Assembly: GCA_905221615.1 (NCBI GenBank)
Contig: CAJNDT010003458.1
Coordinates: forward strand, 496,001 to 560,000
Origin: Symbiodinium sp. CCMP2592
Lineage: Eukaryota; Sar; Dinophyceae; Suessiales; Symbiodiniaceae
DNA: 64,000 bases
Direction of reading: 5' to 3'
A program made the position numbers and the translations under genes. Below, piece by piece: positions 32,100 through 42,849 of this stretch. The first letter of the stretch is position 1. Every line of letters starts with the position of its first letter. Under the pieces are notes generated by a model. It ran no database searches. It was not told where the DNA came from and was given only the letters and a program-made list of their open reading frames with translations.

Positions 32100-33120
32100 G
32101 TCATTCCCAGTTTGTTTGGAACCGGCGACACTACGAACCTGGTCGCCCTCACCCATGAATGTGCAAGCCACTCAACACGGCCAGCCATTCCCTGTACAGC
32201 CTGAATCCGTAGCATGCTCGGGATGTATGACGGAGGCGAGAAGCATTTGCCAAAGGGGGATGGCTCGGAGACGCAGAACGACTTGTGCCCACCTATGCAT
32301 GGGTCTTCAAGATGCTTGCTTCAGGGCTGAGGGGGAAGGAGCCAGTGCTTTCGGTATAAGCCCGAGCGCTTTCTGGAGGCTTATAGACTTAGCTAGACTT
32401 TCAGTACGCGTCAGGCACCTTCAGTGGAGGCTTTATTTAGAGTGTCTAGGGCACTACGAAAACACGAAACCAACACCAAACGAACTACAATAAGGAAAGA
32501 AGCATCAGGTGATGTTCATTCGGTTGTGCAGGCACGGAGAAGTGCGACTTTCGCTCCTGCCTGAAAGTCGTACCTGTCAGAAAAGTTCGGGATTGCAGAG
32601 TTCAGTTTGGGTTCATGGGGTTGCAGGTATGATGCTGGCATCTACAGCAACATCAAATCTGCACTCGGTGATCAGGCTCGGTCTCCAGCAGCATAGTGTT
32701 ATGGGTTCTCCGGGCTTTGCGGGTTCGGGGCTTGAGAGGTGTTTCCAAGGGTCTACAAGGTTTTCATAGGTAGAAGTAGAGGTAGCAGTAGCCGCAGCCG
32801 TAGCGGTAGCGGTGGCAGTGGCAGCGGCCGCTGCCGCAGCAGTAGCAGCATGGCCACTCGTCCTGCGGAATCGCTACTGCTGCGACAACGACTGTAAAGC
32901 TATTGCGGCAACAGCAACAACAACAACAACGACAAACACAAATGCAACGTAATACCAGCACCAGCAGCAGCAGCTGCTGCCTCATCAAAAGAATGACAGT
33001 CCTGTTAGTAATGAGAACAACATGGAACGCCAGCATGAATAGTACAAACACTATACAGCAACGTTGAGAACAGGAGCAGGAGCGACAACTCACGTCAACT
33101 CAACGATCACAGTAATGACT
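32100..33120. other. Stretch without palindromes; CAG/CAA/GTAGC triplets at the right
   Basis: A 152-codon frame (32035-32493) is the longest outside repeats but starts inside PAL-V and is unrecognised. Bases 32768-32990 are imperfect triplets (GTAGCAGTAGCCGCAGCCG, CAACAACAACAACAACGAC, CAGCAGCAGCAG). Confidence 0.5.
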
Positions 33121-33127
33121 TAGAAAG

Positions 33128-33240
33128 GGCCCCCCACCCTGTAATAGTGGTACAATAGGAGTATAATGGGGCCCTAATATCATCCTTATAGTCACTATCA
33201 GGATTATATTGGGGCCCTATTAAATTCCTGTTATGCCACC
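33128..33240. repeat. PAL-U palindromic element
   Basis: CACCCTGTAATAGTGGTACA at the left; TATTAAATTCCTGTTATGCC at the right; GGGGCCCTA in each half. Confidence 0.75.
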
Positions 33241-33324
33241 ATCAAGAATGACGACGAAGGACGACAAATACAGCAGCCGGAGGAAATCATGGCTGGGAGT
33301 CTGGGTTCAGGGAGTTGGGATAGG

Positions 33325-33402
33325 GGGTCCCTTTTAGGGCTCCTTAAATGGATCCATAAGGGTTGCTATAAGGGTGCTATAAGGGCCTTTATAAGGGTTA
33401 CG
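33325..33402 (+). repeat. TATAAGGG module abutting PAL-K
   Basis: GGCTCCTTAAATGGATCCAT, AAGGGTTGCTATAAGGGTGC, TATAAGGGCCTTTATAAGGG, ending at the PAL-K edge. Confidence 0.8.
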
Positions 33403-33405
33403 GGA

Positions 33406-33524
33406 CTAGGATGCCCAGTAGTACCCATATTCCCTTTGTGTAGTCCCAGGTTCCTTTTATAAGGTTACCCAATACCAAAAAGGGAGCCCTTTTTGTTCCT
33501 AGGTTAATGGGCATCCTAGTGTTA
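33406..33524. repeat. PAL-K palindromic element, copy 2
   Basis: ACTAGGATGCCCAGTAGTAC at the left and AATGGGCATCCTAGT at the right. Confidence 0.9.
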
Positions 33525-33649
33525 GAACATACTTTAAATTCGCAGCTGTTTGGAAACTGAGAGCTGGCAGTCGGGATCCGGCTTGTCCGGCGAGACAATA
33601 TTTTTGTTTAACCTTGCTCCCAATTCGGGTTTACGAAGTTTACGGTTTA

Positions 33650-33751
33650 CTATAGGGGCCTTAATAATTACCAATACTAGTTTGGGGGGTCCTCATTATA
33701 ATTGTAGTATAATTGGCTTCAAAACCCTATTCTAATTGTTAAGGCCCCTAT
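33650..33751. repeat. PAL-F palindromic element, copy 5
   Basis: TATAGGGGCCTTAATAATTA at the left and TCTAATTGTTAAGGCCCCTA at the right. Confidence 0.9.
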
Positions 33752-33925
33752 CTGAGGTTTGAGGTGTCAAGTTGGTAGACTTTGGTTTGGGACGAGCACG
33801 CCTCGAGGCCTTCTAAACCCTATGACCAAAGCCACCCGCAATCCCAAAGGCACTAAAACCTAAGCCCTGAAATCCTAAAGCCTTACCCCCTTAAACCCTA
33901 AACCCTGAAGCCTAAACCGGAGAAA

Positions 33926-34040
33926 TACCCAGAGATCCCAATACTCCTTAGTTAAGAAATACACCTTAGTTTATAGGCGCACTAATATTATGATTTAAGG
34001 TATATTCCTTAATTAAGGGGTATTGGGATCTCTCTGGGTA
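33926..34040. repeat. PAL-C palindromic element, copy 6
   Basis: TACCCAGAGATCCCAATACT at the left and TATTGGGATCTCTCTGGGTA at the right. The ACTCC of other copies is ATCCC in the left arm and GGGAT in the right arm, so the change is mirrored. Confidence 0.9.
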
Positions 34041-34150
34041 CTGTAAAGAAAATAATCTATCGGAGCTTAGACCAGACTGAGTTTTGCCAGGCGCTGCTGT
34101 GGCTCCTGCCCATCAGCGGGCCATCGGGCGATGGTGGGGACCCCAAAATT

Positions 34151-34265
34151 CTAGGACCCAGAGTAGGCCCTTATTACCCTTTTTATTCTCGGGTTTAGGT
34201 TACCTTATAAGCCCCTTTAAACCAAAAAGGGCACCTTTGTTATTCCTAGGTCACCCAGAGGTCTA
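34151..34265. repeat. PAL-K subfamily element
   Basis: CTAGGACCCAGAGTAGGCCC at the left; CCTAGGTCACCCAGAGGTCT at the right. Subfamily mate at 50.88 kb. Confidence 0.85.
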
Positions 34266-34452
34266 GAAATCTCCGGAAGCAGAAGTTCAGGGTTTGAACG
34301 CAGTGTATTCTCTGAGCTTTTCAGACTGAATGATCCCGAAATGTCAGGCCACCTCTCTCTACATCGCAAAATTCAATTATCCATAAAACGAGGCGTGTAG
34401 CTTGAGGCGGCTTTGCCAATGTGCAATGCCCAGAGCATCAGAGAGATGTGGG

Positions 34453-34547
34453 TGGTTGTCAGAATTATGGTCCCTTTTTGGGTATCCTAAATATTAGGTG
34501 CCGTATTATAGTACGGACCCTAAAAGGGACCCTAATATTGACAACCA
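34453..34547. repeat. PAL-G palindromic element
   Basis: TGGTTGTCAGAATTATGGTC at the left; GACCCTAATATTGACAACCA at the right. Confidence 0.9.
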
Positions 34548-34789
34548 GCCAGCTGTGGAGGGTTCACTTGCAGCCCTAAACCGCCTTCGACGAAGGCCAA
34601 AACTTAGGGGTACTTAGAAATATTATTCAATTTTTTTGTTATTATGATCCCTAAGAAACAGCCAAAATTATAAATTTTTGCTAGGGTTCTAAGTTCAGTA
34701 TATAAAACCCCGAATGCCAAAAAGTGGCGGCTCAAGCAACAGTCTCCTTTGCAGCCAAGCTGCCAGGCGAATCATCGTTGGGTTGTACA

Positions 34790-34962
34790 GTTTAGGGTTT
34801 AGGGTTTTGGGTTTAGGGTTTTGGGTTTAGGGTTTTGGGTTTAGGGTTTTGGGTTGTAGGGTTTAGGGTTTAGGGTTTTGGGTTTAGGGTTTTGGGTATA
34901 GGGTTTTGGGTTTAGGGTTTTGGGTTTTGGGTTTTGGGTTTAGGGTTTAGGGTTTAGGGCCC
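34790..34962 (+). repeat. Telomere-like array alternating TTTAGGG and TTTTGGG
   Basis: About 170 bp built largely of the 14-mer TTTAGGGTTTTGGG, ending in three perfect TTTAGGG. The phase is mostly unbroken. Confidence 0.95.
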
Positions 34963-35482
34963 CGTAGCCCCGAATCCTGAAGCGGTTCCGGCACCGTAAG
35001 CCCCGTAAACCCTAAAACAGTGTATAAGGATCCTGCGTACTGCAAGTCGTAGACATCATAACTCTGCAGGCCGTGCTTGCAAGTGTTTATCAGAGTGTGG
35101 GATTGGTTAAAGAGATGCAACCGAAGCCAGTAAGTAAGCAAGGGAAGCTGTTGAACTTTCGAGGTTCACGTATAGAGTTAGTTCTACTTAAGGGTTATCC
35201 CAAAAGCCCACCTGCTTTATGTTTCCCCATGAAAACCAGTGTTTGTTATGGCTCTAGGGGGGCTCTACGGCCAGCTGCTCGACACGAGGTAGAGATTTAC
35301 CTATGAGTCTTCGGGGTCTAGTTTAGGGTTTCGGGTTCTGGGTTTAGGGTTTAGGGCTAGCATGACGACGCAGCCCTGGAAGGCATCAACTTCGCCAACG
35401 TCCCCATCAGCCAGCAGCAAAAGCAGCCCCTGAAAAGCTACGAGGAGCTGGACGTGGTGCCCTCAGCCCTTCACAGATTTGA

Positions 35483-35604
35483 CTCCTATTGTAGGAACCT
35501 GATTAGGAACCCTGGGCCTCTAACCCCAAAATATTCTAGATAGGGTTCATAATAAGGAACCTTGACGAAGGCCCAAGGTTTCTTAGTCAGGTTCCTACAT
35601 TATC
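35483..35604. repeat. PAL-R palindromic element
   Basis: GTAGGAACCTGATTAGGAAC at the left and TTTCTTAGTCAGGTTCCTAC at the right; a half copy of the right arm lies at 38050-38086. Confidence 0.85.
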
Positions 35605-35605
35605 A

Positions 35606-36365
35606 ACTTGGCAGGTTTGGGACTTCTTATTGGCACTCTAAATCAGATACCCTAGGGCTCCCAGTATAGTAGCCAGTGTAGCAATTACTTGCTGTGGGTT
35701 TGAAGTCTATGAGTCTTTGAACATTATCTACTCTTGGATTGTTGGGAATCCCAGGGATAAGGCAGCAAATACCTTCCGCTCCAGTCCCTAATACATCTTT
35801 AGGGATGCAGAGCTCACCAGAACCATAATGTATGGGAACGTACAAGTTTTAGCCCGTGCCCGAGACCAATGCGTCGCGTCTGAGGCATCAAGCTCCCGAA
35901 CATACAGAAGTGTGGGGTTTGGGAGTAGTGCAGGTATTTGAGTTCTGATTCCCGACATTGCTGATGCTGGGGATGACATAGCTATAACGCCTCGCTGTCT
36001 ATGCTGGTAACTAGTAGTGACATGGGGGCGCACCCAGGATTTGATGGGCTTTGGCCGGATGACTGCAGTGTGCTAGGGGACTTCGTGGCTTCCCCCCCTT
36101 AAGCCTGGAAACCTGACAGAGATGATGTACATTATGAACATTTCTTACTTAGTGCGTGCCTTTGTATGCAGACCTACACTTTAACGACAAATCCTGGAAC
36201 TGTTAATTATTATACCTTTGGACAAAACCGATAAAGGAGTCCATACCCGGAGGCCACCAGGAAAATGGCCCGGAACGGGCGAGACCGGAAGAGGCCTGGC
36301 CCCATTATTATTCTTGTTGCCGGCTTTGTGGGGCCTGTAGGGTTCAAATTTTGGACTTAGGATTT
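35606..36365. other. Non-repetitive stretch
   Basis: Two overlapping minus-strand frames of 72-81 codons only; nothing recognised. Confidence 0.4.
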
Positions 36366-36368
36366 AGG

Positions 36369-36455
36369 TTACCTGGACCCCAATAGTATGTAGAATAATC
36401 GCCTTTTTATGGGTATCGGGGTATCGGCCATTATTTTACCTACTTTGGGGGGCTT
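36369..36455. repeat. PAL-T element, copy 2
   Basis: CCCCAATAGTATGTAGAATA at the left; ATTATTTTACCTACTTTGGG at the right. Confidence 0.8.
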
Positions 36456-36715
36456 AGGTTATAAGTTACAAGTTTGAGGGTTGGAGTGTGTGCGTGTGGT
36501 TGTTTTTGTGCGTGTCACATATCCAGTTCTTGTTGGCGTGGAAGTTCTGTTCAGGATTGCGAAGCCTAAGCCTCAATCCCTGCAAGCCTCTGACAAACCA
36601 AAGACTTGTGTTGTTTGCGTTGCTGTCGCAACTTGAATCGCGCTCACCTTTGCGCGAAAATTGTTCTCCAGCCAATTTACCCTAGACCCTAGAGGGTAGA
36701 TCCTACCTATAGTCT

Positions 36716-36816
36716 CCATTGTAGTTCCTTTTTTGGTTAACCAGTTCTATGGTCAAGCTCTTAGAAACGAGAGATTTTGGTTAACCAAGAAATGGAACTA
36801 CAATGGAGACTATAGG
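36716..36816. repeat. PAL-I palindromic element, copy 2
   Basis: CCTATAGTCTCCATTGTAGT at the left and ACTACAATGGAGACTATAGG at the right: a perfect 20-bp inverted repeat, flanked by TA on both sides. Confidence 0.95.
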
Positions 36817-36921
36817 TAAACCCTAAACCACTGTCTCGTGCCCATTTTGGCTTTCAAGCCGCTCGAAGTCTCTAGAGTCCGCACAGGGCCGCACTATTCG
36901 GCTCGTAAGTTCTTCTTCCTA

Positions 36922-37009
36922 GACCCTCCATCTACCCTCAATTAGACCTTAAGTACCCATTATTTGGGACCACATACCCCTATTTGAGGGTACAAGGAGG
37001 GTCCTGGTT
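36922..37009. repeat. PAL-M element, copy 2
   Basis: AGACCCTCCATCTACCCTCA at the left; ATTTGAGGGTACAAGGAGGG at the right; inverted relative to 21.2 kb. Confidence 0.8.
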
Positions 37010-37059
37010 CTGAAGGGTTTTGCGAAATTATCTGAAGTTCTGGAGTTCGTGTTCGGGAT

Positions 37060-37275
37060 TTGAACTTAAGTTACCCTAATAAAAAGTTTCTGAAGTTCTA
37101 AGTTTTTGTTAAGGGATTGAACTTAAGTTACCATAAGAATAGTTAAGAAACCGGCGTATTTACACAAAGTCCCTGCTGTGGTAACTTAAACCTTAAACCC
37201 TATACCCGTAAAATGGAGCCTTTATAGATCCCCATTATGGCAATTTAACTTAAACTCTTTAACTTTAACAAGTAC
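37060..37275. repeat. PAL-V-like tandem or nested copies
   Basis: AACTTAAGTTACC occurs twice (about 37072 and 37119), with TTTTTGTTAAGGGATTGAAC between; the right side has TGGCAATTTAACTTAAACTC and CTTTAACAAG. Confidence 0.6.
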
Positions 37276-37389
37276 CCAGAGTTTCGCAGCACTGTCACGC
37301 ATTTTGGGGCCTGCATTGACCTCCAAGTTAGCCGTGGGTGCCTTTTCTTGGGTGCCTCTAGTGGCCCCCGCCACGGGGTGGTGGTGTGC

Positions 37390-37442
37390 ATTTAGGGTTT
37401 AGGGGTTTAGAGGTTCAGGGTTTAGGGGTTTAGGGTTTAGGG
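37390..37442 (+). repeat. Telomere-like tract
   Basis: TTTAGGG and TTTAGGGG units. Confidence 0.85.
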
Positions 37443-38092
37443 TGTCGTGTTGGTTATGTGAGTAGGCTTCATAATACAAGAAGTCTTGCAGAAAGACTGT
37501 TTACTCTAGTTCTTAGTGCCAGGTACGAGATGGGCGTGTGCGATGACGATGACACTCATCCGATGTACCGTCGCTAGGTTTCATCCAGTGGCCGAAGCTG
37601 GGCTGTTCCACAGCTGTGTTATGTTTAGTAGTATGCCGAAACTCTTCTGTTGCTTACGCCTAAATGACAAACTTCACCCGAATCAAACCCTAACCCTAAG
37701 CCTAAACCCAACACCAGCCAAAACCCTGTGTTGGAACAGTTTCGAATGCATGCGCGCCGTGTTGTGGGGGCATTGTGCAAAATGTGCTGGCCTCCGCATG
37801 CCAGAGGGTCCATTGAAGGGTGGGCGCCGCAAGGGTCAAGGGCTAGTATTTCAAGTTGGGGCAGACAGCCCTAAACCCTAAACCCCTTACGGGGTCTCCC
37901 TTCGCAGACTCTACAGGAAGATCAAGGCTATGAGATTTAGGAGTGTACGGCTAGTCTCAGGTAGCCTCGGAATTAGCGTGAGAAAAACGCTCGAATGCGA
38001 AAATCGCTGTCCGATCATGCGCAAGTGATTGCTGGTGCAACCCTAATTCAGGCCCAAGGTTCCTTAATCAGGTTCCTACATTAATATACCCT

Positions 38093-38153
38093 AAACCCTG
38101 AACCCCTAAACCCTATAGATCCCTCATAGAACCCTTATAGAACCCTTACCGAA
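38093..38153 (-). repeat. Telomere heptamers joined to the TATAAGGG module
   Basis: CCCTAAACCCTGAACCCCTA then CCCTATAGATCCCTCATAGA and ACCCTTATAGAACCCTTA. Confidence 0.8.
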
Positions 38154-38159
38154 CATCGG

Positions 38160-39150
38160 TCCTGAAACGTACGCTGAGTGAAGGAACTTCAGGGCCTTCA
38201 TGCGAGGCTCTAACCATGGGGTCTCTTGAAGATTCTTATTGCAGGCCTGTAACCTTTGGGGGCTTCTATCTTCCTACCCCTAAACCCTAAACCCCACTAC
38301 CCTAAACCCTAAACCCGTATTCCCAGACCATAACTAAAAGGTTAGCCTTTTTGTGGGGCTGGGGTACTCAGGCCCCAAAGGGTTCCTTTGTCGGGTGAAA
38401 GGAGACCTGCCCAAGGTCTTACCGTGACATACGGATGAATTAGATTAGAGTTTAGGGTTTATAGAGTTTAGGCCAGCATGAGCTACGGAGAGGGGACCTG
38501 CAGGAAATTTACAAGCCGCAAAGCCTAAACCCAGGATCCCTACACCCTCAACCCCAAACCGCGCTCTTTCCAGAAGTCGTCGAACCCCAGTTTCCAAGAG
38601 CGGCTCGCGCCAACAGAACTATAAGCCATTCAACAGAACACCTGCAGTACAGCCATCATGAAATGCTCGTGCTCAGTTGCTCAAGCCCCAGCCTATCCCA
38701 GCTTTGCCCGACATCTTCACTTTCACACCCTTTATTACGGGTTCTAATCATTAAGGCCCTCAACCCAACACCCATAACCCTACCTACGCCGGGAACCGCA
38801 ACACTTGTCGTTGGACAACCTATGATGGTTAGGGTCGAATGATGACAGGGTAAGTTAATTATCAAACAGCAACCAGGGTTGAAAGTCTAGGTAGTGCTTT
38901 CAGGATGACGGAGACTTGAATCCTGCCAAGCCGGATATCAAGCCGACTTACCCATCACCTCGAACCCCAATCCCAAACTCTAAACCCTAAACCGGAACCC
39001 AAACCACACCCACTCCACGCGCCGGTGCCCCTGTCGGCACGCGTTCTGCAGCCAGCGATGCCTCGCCCCCTGCGCCACGGCAGAATCGAGGGTTCAGTTC
39101 TGGTTCCCGAAGCGGAGGTTCTGAACTTCTGCCATTTTGATATGGAAGCT
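38160..39150. other. Stretch with scattered short C-rich tracts
   Basis: Short CCCTAAA runs at about 38283-38325 and a PAL-P-like right half near 38330-38385 (AAAAGGTTAGCCTTTTTGTG then GGGGTACTCAGGCCCC). Otherwise nothing recognised. Confidence 0.45.
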
Positions 39151-39161
39151 ACATGTATACA

Positions 39162-39166
39162 CTCAC

Positions 39167-39205
<39 letters not shown>

Positions 39206-39336
39206 CAGGTGCAAGTGCATATGTATATGTATTCGTGTATGCGTATGTACATGTATGCGTATATGTATACGTGTATGTTCTGTGTATATGTGTATGGATA
39301 TATATATATATATATATATATATACGTATGTATTTA

Positions 39337-39367
<31 letters not shown>

Positions 39368-39406
39368 ATGTATGTATGTATGTATGTGTGTATGTGTATA
39401 TGTGTA

Positions 39407-39439
<33 letters not shown>

Positions 39440-39462
39440 GTGCATGTGTACATGTACGTGTA

Positions 39463-39493
<31 letters not shown>

Positions 39494-39664
39494 GTGTGTG
39501 TACGTTTACGTGTATGTGTATGTTTGCGTTTGCATGTGCATGTATACGCACGTGCATCCGCATATGTTTTTGTATATGTGCAAGTATATGTATACCGTAT
39601 ATGTATATGTAAATATGGGTGGGTGCATGGATGGATGGATGGATGGAGGGATGGATGGATAGAT
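39162..39664. repeat. Compound microsatellite, about 500 bp
   Basis: (TA)n, (GT)n, a second (TA)n, (TCTG)n of about eight units, (TATG)n, a long (GTGTAT)-like block and (GGAT)n follow one another. All open frames through it are artefacts of the repeats. Confidence 0.95.
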
Positions 39665-40164
39665 GCATGGCTGTTTAGTTAAGTGCCGTTTGATATACGC
39701 GTTTCCTATATAATGGTAGGCCCCAATTTCTGAAACCCGCAAAGCCCCTAACGACCTACACGCCTGTAATCTTTTATAGTAGCCCATATCCTATAACTAA
39801 AACTGGAACTTCGACCGCAAATGGCAGGGCCTTGAATACAAGGAATCTGAGAGGTACTGCACGCTCAATTTCCTGAAACCTGCAAATCGAAAGGATCAAT
39901 TTTGTTGAAGTACTTCACTTGAGCCCGATATCCTCAAAAGCCGTACACGAAGCCCCTGAGGATCTTCGGTGGGCAAACCCTTCATGCAGAAGATACCCCT
40001 CAACCACCTAAAACCATCAATTAAACCCCTGAAGGACCTACTTAGCCTTTCCTAGCGCGAATTTAGTAGCCTTGCTGCCCCACACTCTTCAAGACCCTGG
40101 TTTAAATCCGCTAGAAATTTGCACCTTTACTACCCCTCATAGCAACCTTTATGTTTAACGGTAT

Positions 40165-40250
40165 CCTGAACCCTCAACCCTAAAATCCCTACACCCCAAG
40201 CCCCTAAACCCTAGATCCCCAAACCCAAAAACCCCCAAAACCCGAGCCTG
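40165..40250 (-). repeat. Degenerate telomere-like tract, C-rich
   Basis: CCCTAAA, CCCCTAAA and CCCAAAAACCCCC words. Confidence 0.75.
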
Positions 40251-40478
40251 CTCCCAAGGATCTACGAGTTCGACCCGGCTACCGGTCAGACGTTAGCAAC
40301 CGAGGTCCCGGGTCTGGAGGAGCCCTCGCTTGGTCCTTCGTTTCAGGGTTTAGGCGGTTTAGGGTTTAAGGTTTAGGGTTCAGTTTGTCGTCGCTTAAGT
40401 TGAGCTTAAAGTGTTTCGGGTTTAAGTGGTTCTGGTGCCTCGCGAGTTCCTGGGTTGCGGGCTTAGGAACCCTCGTCT

Positions 40479-40609
40479 CGGAGGGTCAGGGGACTTAGTA
40501 AGTAGGTAGTAAGTAGACTTATAAGTACTCTAAAAGGGACCCTAATTGGGATTATGGTACTTATAAGTCCCGAACATAACCAGTTACTAAGTCCCCCGAC
40601 CCTCCAAGT
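40479..40609 (+). repeat. PAL-A palindromic element, copy 4
   Basis: GGAGGGTCAGGGGACTTAGT at the left and TAAGTCCCCCGACCCTCCAA at the right. Confidence 0.9.
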
Positions 40610-40717
40610 TCGCATCTTGAAAAAGGTGGGCGATTTGGCAAACGGCCAAGCGAGGGGAGCTTGTCGGGAATTCATTTTTGCCGGGTGTAGAGATCCTAAG
40701 ATTGGGCTCGCAAGCTT

Positions 40718-40808
40718 GACTTTAACCCTAAGGGGACTACCTTTTTTTAAGGACTTATAAAAAGAAGTCATATTAGGGAACCCTAAAAAGGTAGGTTCCT
40801 TAAGGTCC
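40718..40808. repeat. PAL-E palindromic element
   Basis: CTTTAACCCTAAGGGGACTA at the left, AAGGTAGGTTCCTTAAGGTC at the right; AAGAAGTCATATTAGGG in the centre. Confidence 0.85.
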
Positions 40809-41123
40809 AAGGAAGGCTTGAAGGTTTCGATGCCACGCAGGGTTGAGGGCTTAGATGTTTAGAACTGTTAATTGAGTTTCGGAGAACATGCTGTCAGCTG
40901 CCAAGTCCTAATCTTGGCATCTAATCCCTGTATTATCCCAAAGATTAGCCTATAGTTTCTCTAGGGCACCGGACACGTAAGTAATAATCTCTAAACCCTA
41001 CACCTGTAAAGCCTTGGTCACCGACTCCTTTTGGCTCCCTCCCTCGCGGGATCATTATCTAGGATTCCCAGTACTACCCTTATTCCCTTTTTGTAGGCTT
41101 CGAAAGCTCGATACAGCCCTTAT

Positions 41124-41225
41124 ACTTAAAGGCCCAGGTGACTTAGTAAGTAGGTTATAATAGTACCCTAAATGGAGTTACCCCGAAAGTAACCCTACTT
41201 ATACCCGACTTACTAAGTCCTTAAG
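41124..41225 (+). repeat. PAL-B palindromic element
   Basis: GGCCCAGGTGACTTAGTAAG at the left, CGACTTACTAAGTCC at the right with the outer end lost. One CCCTAAA before TGGAGTTACC. Confidence 0.8.
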
Positions 41226-41263
41226 CCCAAAACCTTAAACCGTTTAAACACCCGATACAGCCC

Positions 41264-41353
41264 CTATAGTAATATAGAAGCCTGAATAATCACCAATAGT
41301 ATTGCTTGGATTCCTTATTATAGCCCTAGTCTAATTATCAAGGCTCCTACAGT
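41264..41353. repeat. PAL-F element, diverged copy
   Basis: CTGAATAATCACCAATAGTA at the left, CTAATTATCAAGGCTCCTA at the right. Confidence 0.7.
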
Positions 41354-41359
41354 ACCCAA

Positions 41360-41636
41360 AATGAGCCCTAAACCCTGAACCCTAAACCGTCCTTAACCCA
41401 CGACCCTAAACCTTGAAAGCTCTAAACCCTGAAACCCCCTGAGCCCTAAACCATCCTTAACCCTGAAACCCCCAAACCCTGAAACCCCTAAACCCTGAAA
41501 CCCCTAAACCCTGAAACCCCCAAACCCTGAAACCCCTAAACCCTGAAAAACCCCTAAACCCTGAAAAACCCCTAAACCCTGAAAAACCCTTAAACCCTGA
41601 AAAACCCCTAAACCCTGAAAAACCCCTAAACCGTAG
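41360..41636 (-). repeat. Telomere-derived tandem array with 16-18-bp units
   Basis: CCCTGAAACCCCTAAA units change at about 41530 to the 18-mer CCTAAACCCTGAAAAACC, repeated about six times. A higher-order derivative of CCCTAAA. Confidence 0.95.
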
Positions 41637-41739
41637 CAGCTCGCGCCAGGACTTTCTGCCGGTGTCGCTTTCCGACCTTGCCGAGGAACGCCCCCTGAGG
41701 CCGGGAGTCGAAAAGTTGTCTTTTCAGGAAGCGGGGAAT

Positions 41740-41860
41740 AGGGTTCTATAGGGGTTCCTTTAAAGGGATCTATAGGGGTTCCTCTAAACAGATCTAGAAG
41801 GGTTTAGAGGTTTAGAGGTTTAGAGGTTTAGTGGGGTTTAGGGGTAGGGGCTTTAACGGA
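41740..41860 (+). repeat. TATAAGGG module joined to TTTAGAGG heptamer-like units
   Basis: GGGTTCCTTTAAAGGGATCT, ATAGGGGTTCC, then AGAAGGGTTTAGAGGTTTAG and more TTTAGAGG. Confidence 0.8.
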
Positions 41861-42045
41861 TTATGCAGGGCTTTACAGAATTATATAAGGCCTTTATAGG
41901 GTTTGTAATGCGGGGCCTGTAGTGGTGCGTATGAAAAGGTTTAATAGTTTAATGTGAGGGAGTTTGGTGATTGTCGCCTTCAACGCAGCTTCTTGTGCAT
42001 GCTGTGTTCGGGTGAACCTGTTTGGGGTTTGAGGCTTTGAGTCAT

Positions 42046-42124
42046 AGCTGGATCCCCAAAAGTATGTAGAATAATAGCCTGTATAGGTTTTGGGCCATTA
42101 TTTTACCTGCTTTGGGGGGTCGAG
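42046..42124. repeat. PAL-T element, copy 3
   Basis: CCCCAAAAGTATGTAGAATA at the left; CATTATTTTACCTGCTTTGG at the right. Confidence 0.8.
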
Positions 42125-42277
42125 GTAGCCGGAAAAGAGCCTGGTCTGTTGCGCCGGCCACAGGCTTGGCGGCAGACGCACATTGCCTGCATGGCGATGA
42201 TATAGGGGCCGCAATACTTAAGACGGGGTTGTGAGGCACGCTATCAACATTTATAAGAAACCTTGAGGAATGGTATT

Positions 42278-42386
42278 CCTTAAGGGTCCATGTGCTCATA
42301 TAGTATATACACTGGCCTTAATGTAGTCCCTATTTAGGTACATTGGGGCCCAAGTATATGCTATATGAGTACACGGACCCTTTTGG
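42278..42386 (+). repeat. PAL-J palindromic element, copy 1
   Basis: AGGGTCCATGTGCTCATATA at the left and TATATGAGTACACGGACCCT at the right. The centre ACTGGCCTTAATGTAGTCCC gives orientation. Confidence 0.9.
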
Positions 42387-42537
42387 TTCTATGGCATTCC
42401 GGTCAGTGCTGACCGTGGCGTCCGGCTTGATTGCGCAGCGGCCATTGCGGTCCGACTTGGAGGTGGCGACCGCGAACTACAACCAGACGGCAGTTGACTG
42501 TGCGATAGTATGGTTTGCTTTTCTATGATATGGTTCG

Positions 42538-42625
42538 CCATAGGCTCCATAGTAGTTCCTTTTTGGGGTTACCTTATAGGGTTGTAAGTATGAACCCCCA
42601 AAAGGAACCACTGTGGAGCCCATGG
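42538..42625. repeat. PAL-I subfamily element
   Basis: CCATAGGCTCCATAGTAGTT at the left and GGAACCACTGTGGAGCCCAT at the right. Confidence 0.85.
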
Positions 42626-42849
42626 GTAACTCTAGTATGCTCCGACACACCCTACGAGTTAGCCAGGCCCCTACATTACTCCGGGCCGGCCCGACTGTTA
42701 CGGATTCTCGGAATGGGAAAGGCCCTACAGTAGCCGCCGGCAAGTTGGAAGGCGGCAATTGGAACGGTTGATGCGGCAACGGCATCTTCCAACTTTAAGT
42801 TTGGCTTGGTCCCAACTTCCAACTTTAGGTCCCGGCGTTTGGACCAGTT

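Noticed and set aside
32035..32493. 152-codon frame, the longest outside repeats
   Set aside because: It begins inside a PAL-V element, has no recognised domain and no codon bias. A real exon is possible but unsupported.
36841..36865. CCCATTTTGGCTTTCAAG resembling the dinoflagellate spliced leader end
   Set aside because: The match needs a 2-bp insertion and lacks the 5' part, so it is no better than chance.
38955..39682. Long frames of up to 237 codons on both strands
   Set aside because: They lie in the compound microsatellite; translations are simple Tyr/Ile/His/Thr or Cys/Val repeats.
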